From assembly GCA_964558825.1 (NCBI GenBank), contig CAZLGB010000185.1, positions 1 to 6,964 of the forward strand: a DNA stretch of 6,964 bases, in the 5' to 3' direction. The translations under genes and the position numbers were made by a program. Under the pieces are notes generated by a model. It ran no database searches. It saw only the letters and a program-made list of their open reading frames with translations, and was not told where the DNA came from. The DNA comes from Phosphoribacter sp964558825 (GTDB lineage Bacteria; Actinomycetota; Actinomycetes; Actinomycetales; Dermatophilaceae). Shown piece after piece: positions 4,809-6,964 of the stretch (position 1 is its first letter; each line of letters opens with the position of its first letter).

Positions 4809-6767
4809 ATGTCCGAGATTCGTATCCGACTCCTAATCGAAGATTACAACAACCTGCGTGACGACGAACGATACTTCACAAGCGCGCAGGGCAACATACT
4901 CTACCTAGGGTTAACGGTTCTAGCGGCACTCTTCTTCGTGGTTAAGGACATCAGCGACTCGGGCAGCAAGGTGAAGTACCCAGATGGCCTTGTTGCCGCG
5001 ATGCCATTGGTAGTTCTCGCGTTTCTGGCGTTCTCCGAATACCTTGGCGCCCAGGCGATAATCAGGTCATTCTACGCCCGTGCCCTCGAGAGGGAACTTA
5101 GGGGCTATGTCAATTCCGCTGGGAGGACCCTTCGCTCAGTCGCGGGGACCGCCGGCCTGGCTGGCCAGAGCTTGGACTCGCTGCGTCTTCTTAGTTTTAC
5201 GGAGTTTCAAGCGAATTACTCGTCGATGAACAACTTTCGGAGTTTCGGCTTCTTCCTGAGGACGGTCGCGTTCGGAGCGCTTAGTGTGGTCTTCGGTGGT
5301 CTATCAGCATATTTATCGCTTCAAGTTGGCTGGACGTGGCGAATCCCGATGTGGCTCTTCTACGGGCCAGTTGTTGCCGTCATTTTGTGGGACAATATTC
5401 AAAGCACCAGAGGGAAATCATTCTTCGCCGCCCAGCGAATGGCCGTCGGACGTCGACTGGGGACCCCCCTAGAGCCCGTGCCCGAAGAAGAGCGAAAAGG
5501 ACGTTCACTTCTCGGGTATCTCGTCCTTCCGCGACCTGATGACTTGATTACTAAGTCCGGATTCACCGTGGCGGGGACGTGGCTTGGCGCAATTGTATCC
5601 TCACCACAGGCGATGGCGCCCCTGATCGTCTTGGTCGTGTCGATCGAATTCCTCGCCTACCAGGCGCGATACCAGTGGAACGACATTCGTGGCGCTGATG
5701 AGGATCAGAGCGCGCCTTGTGCGGCTGCGCGAGGGCGCCTGCCCGGCGGCGCTGGCAACATCCCCGCCTCCTTCGCCGCGATGGTCATGAGAATCGCCCT
5801 CGTTGGCTGGGCCGTGGCTCTGATAGACGACGTCACGCCGTGGTCGACGCATGCGTGCGTAGTCTTGGCTGTCTCCGTCCCGGCGGTGTTCTCGTTGGCG
5901 CTGGTCTACGAAGCATTGCGGGCGACAATTAGAAGACGAGGGTGCAGCCCCATGCTATTGGGCCTCGTGCTGTCGGTGGTTTCACTAGGCTATCCGCTTC
6001 GATTCTGGCTTGGCTGGAGCGCAAGCGGGGGGACGTGGTCGGTAGGGCTTGGGCTGACGCTCATAGCGCTCTCTGCTCTGGGTGTCCTATTTGTGTCACT
6101 GACGTGGGTTCTCGAAGCATTTAGCTACGTCGTCGACGTCAATTCGGACGAGGACCATGCGTATTGGGCAAACGAAACGATTAGTGGCAAAGATCACTTG
6201 CGGCGTTTGGCGTTGGCATGTGGTTTCGATCTCGTGCCCGGCGCGGCAAGGGTCGGCGGACTTGGCGGGAAGAAATTCCGCCCTGTCGGACTCTCCCGTC
6301 AACCAGCTCTGTGGGTGGTCGCTGGGGTGCTGTTCCAGGCTCTGATTCCGGCGGGGATTGTTGGTCTACTCCCGGGCGCCGAGGTCGGATGGTCAGTGCC
6401 CGGGACCGCATTAGTTGTCATCCTGCTTGTACCCTTGCGGACGAGAGGATCTGGTTTGGCGAGACTTACAATCTCAACCTTGGGTTTCGCATCGATCTTC
6501 TTGTGGAACTCGCGCGCAAACGAGCTGCCCGGCTGGTTGCTTATTCTGGTGTTTATCGTCATGCTCTTGCCGCCAGCATTGATTCTCGTGTTTCGATCGA
6601 TGAGCTACGACGAATCGCGGGATTTCGTCGGGCGTGCCCTTGAGAAAGGGCTGGGACTTTGCAGCGGGGCGCTATTCGCCTTTCTGGGTCCCGCCGCGGC
6701 GCGGCAGTTCCGGGCGGACGCGCATCGCGATTCGGGCCATCAATCTGGTGAGGAGCCTATCGTCTAG
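4809..6767 (+). CDS. Membrane protein: unknown 4-TM module fused to UbiA-like prenyltransferase
   Basis: This is a 652-residue protein with about 14-15 membrane helices. Residues 1-230 start with a charged helix, then have helices at about 29-46, 61-83, 148-170 and 179-195. I do not recognise this module. Residues about 235-630 resemble UbiA prenyltransferases, which join polyprenyl diphosphates to acceptors within the membrane. It opens with LPRPDDL, as many family members open with an RP motif. The first Asp-rich motif is WNDIRGADED (N291, D292, D297, D299), followed by P303 and RGRLP. YPLRFWLG (395-402) matches the family's YxLRxxxG segment. A second acidic motif is DVNSDED (D443, D447, D449). 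Compared with the classical NDxxDxxxD, the middle Asp is Gly295. UbiA enzymes are usually near 300 residues, so this is far longer. It follows the HAD gene by four bases and contains TTA codons unlike the genes on the left. The membrane topology is secure, the UbiA assignment is probable, and the substrate is unknown. Confidence 0.7.
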   Translation: MSEIRIRLLIEDYNNLRDDERYFTSAQGNILYLGLTVLAALFFVVKDISDSGSKVKYPDGLVAAMPLVVLAFLAFSEYLGAQAIIRSFYARALERELRGYVNSAGRTLRSVAGTAGLAGQSLDSLRLLSFTEFQANYSSMNNFRSFGFFLRTVAFGALSVVFGGLSAYLSLQVGWTWRIPMWLFYGPVVAVILWDNIQSTRGKSFFAAQRMAVGRRLGTPLEPVPEEERKGRSLLGYLVLPRPDDLITKSGFTVAGTWLGAIVSSPQAMAPLIVLVVSIEFLAYQARYQWNDIRGADEDQSAPCAAARGRLPGGAGNIPASFAAMVMRIALVGWAVALIDDVTPWSTHACVVLAVSVPAVFSLALVYEALRATIRRRGCSPMLLGLVLSVVSLGYPLRFWLGWSASGGTWSVGLGLTLIALSALGVLFVSLTWVLEAFSYVVDVNSDEDHAYWANETISGKDHLRRLALACGFDLVPGAARVGGLGGKKFRPVGLSRQPALWVVAGVLFQALIPAGIVGLLPGAEVGWSVPGTALVVILLVPLRTRGSGLARLTISTLGFASIFLWNSRANELPGWLLILVFIVMLLPPALILVFRSMSYDESRDFVGRALEKGLGLCSGALFAFLGPAAARQFRADAHRDSGHQSGEEPIV

Positions 6768-6964
6768 GCCACTTCGGGCCCCAGAGTTCGAGTGAGAGTT
6801 GGGCGATAGCCAGCGTCCGAAACGCTGTCGGCGTGCAGGTCTAATGTGCGGCGGTTAAGGAAACTTGCAGTCTGGTCGAGGGCCACCCCCCAGGCCTGCG
6901 ATATCTCCGCTAGCCTCGATCTTTCATCGGGGCTCTCGGGCGGGGTAGTCGGCGCTGGTGTTCG
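6764..6964 (-). CDS. C-terminal fragment of an unidentified convergent gene
   Basis: One minus-strand frame stays open from the window edge to the TAG at 6766-6764. The other two frames have stops at 6926-6924 and 6857-6855, and at 6912-6910 and 6843-6841. The 66 visible residues look protein-like: a proline-rich start, then ERSRLAEISQAWGVALDQ and ASFLNRRTLDLHADSV, ending in LGPEVA. I do not recognise the family. Its stop shares the palindrome CTAG with the stop of the plus-strand membrane protein gene, so the two genes converge and overlap by four bases. It contains a TTA codon, as do the other genes right of the IS. It is cut by the end of the window. Confidence 0.55.
   Translation of the reverse strand, partial: RTPAPTTPPESPDERSRLAEISQAWGVALDQTASFLNRRTLDLHADSVSDAGYRPTLTRTLGPEVA

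Noticed and set aside
1..6964. CRISPR array, integrase, or defence-type nuclease genes
   Set aside because: No regularly spaced repeats, recombinase motifs or nuclease domains were seen on either strand.

Overview
The window looks like chromosomal DNA from a high-GC Gram-positive bacterium (Actinomycetota). The left 2.8 kb is very GC-rich with G/C-biased third codon positions and carries genes typical of that phylum. The genus cannot be fixed from the sequence alone.

Layout. (1) 1-2830 is resident-looking DNA, and every recognised gene in it reads leftward. It holds a complete Ro60/TROVE ring protein gene (rsr, 123-1715). Just upstream on the same strand lies what I read as its partner, a Y-like RNA of the YrlA type (about 1840-2058). 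The RNA contains a circularly permuted but otherwise complete tRNA core: T arm, capped acceptor stem, U8-A9, D arm, and a 5-nt variable loop. It also has two copies of a putative Ro-binding motif. Upstream again is pspC (2179-2748), which ends in a strong terminator and has three phased 6-bp repeats in front of it. The octamer GTATGCCG occurs nine times in this part, on both strands, in genes and between them. It does not occur in the rest of the window. (2) 2831-4246 is an IS256-family insertion sequence with imperfect inverted ends. Its transposase is broken by a one-base frameshift, and I see no target-site duplication. (3) 4247-6964 is a lower-GC accessory segment containing TTA codons. 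It carries a tight two-gene operon. The first gene is a small YqeG-like HAD phosphatase (4334-4804). The second, four bases later, is a 652-residue polytopic membrane protein (4809-6767) whose C-terminal two thirds resemble a UbiA-type prenyltransferase and whose N-terminal four-helix module I do not recognise. The tail of an unidentified convergent gene (6764-6964, minus strand) overlaps its stop codon.

How the parts work together. Ro protein and Y RNA form a ribonucleoprotein in RNA quality control, with the tRNA mimic as the probable effector-binding part. PspC is a separate envelope-stress gene. In the accessory operon, a prenyl/aryl transferase-like membrane enzyme coupled to a HAD phosphatase suggests a two-step lipid modification: transfer of a phosphorylated group to or from a polyprenyl carrier, then dephosphorylation. 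That pathway is inferred and its substrate is unknown.
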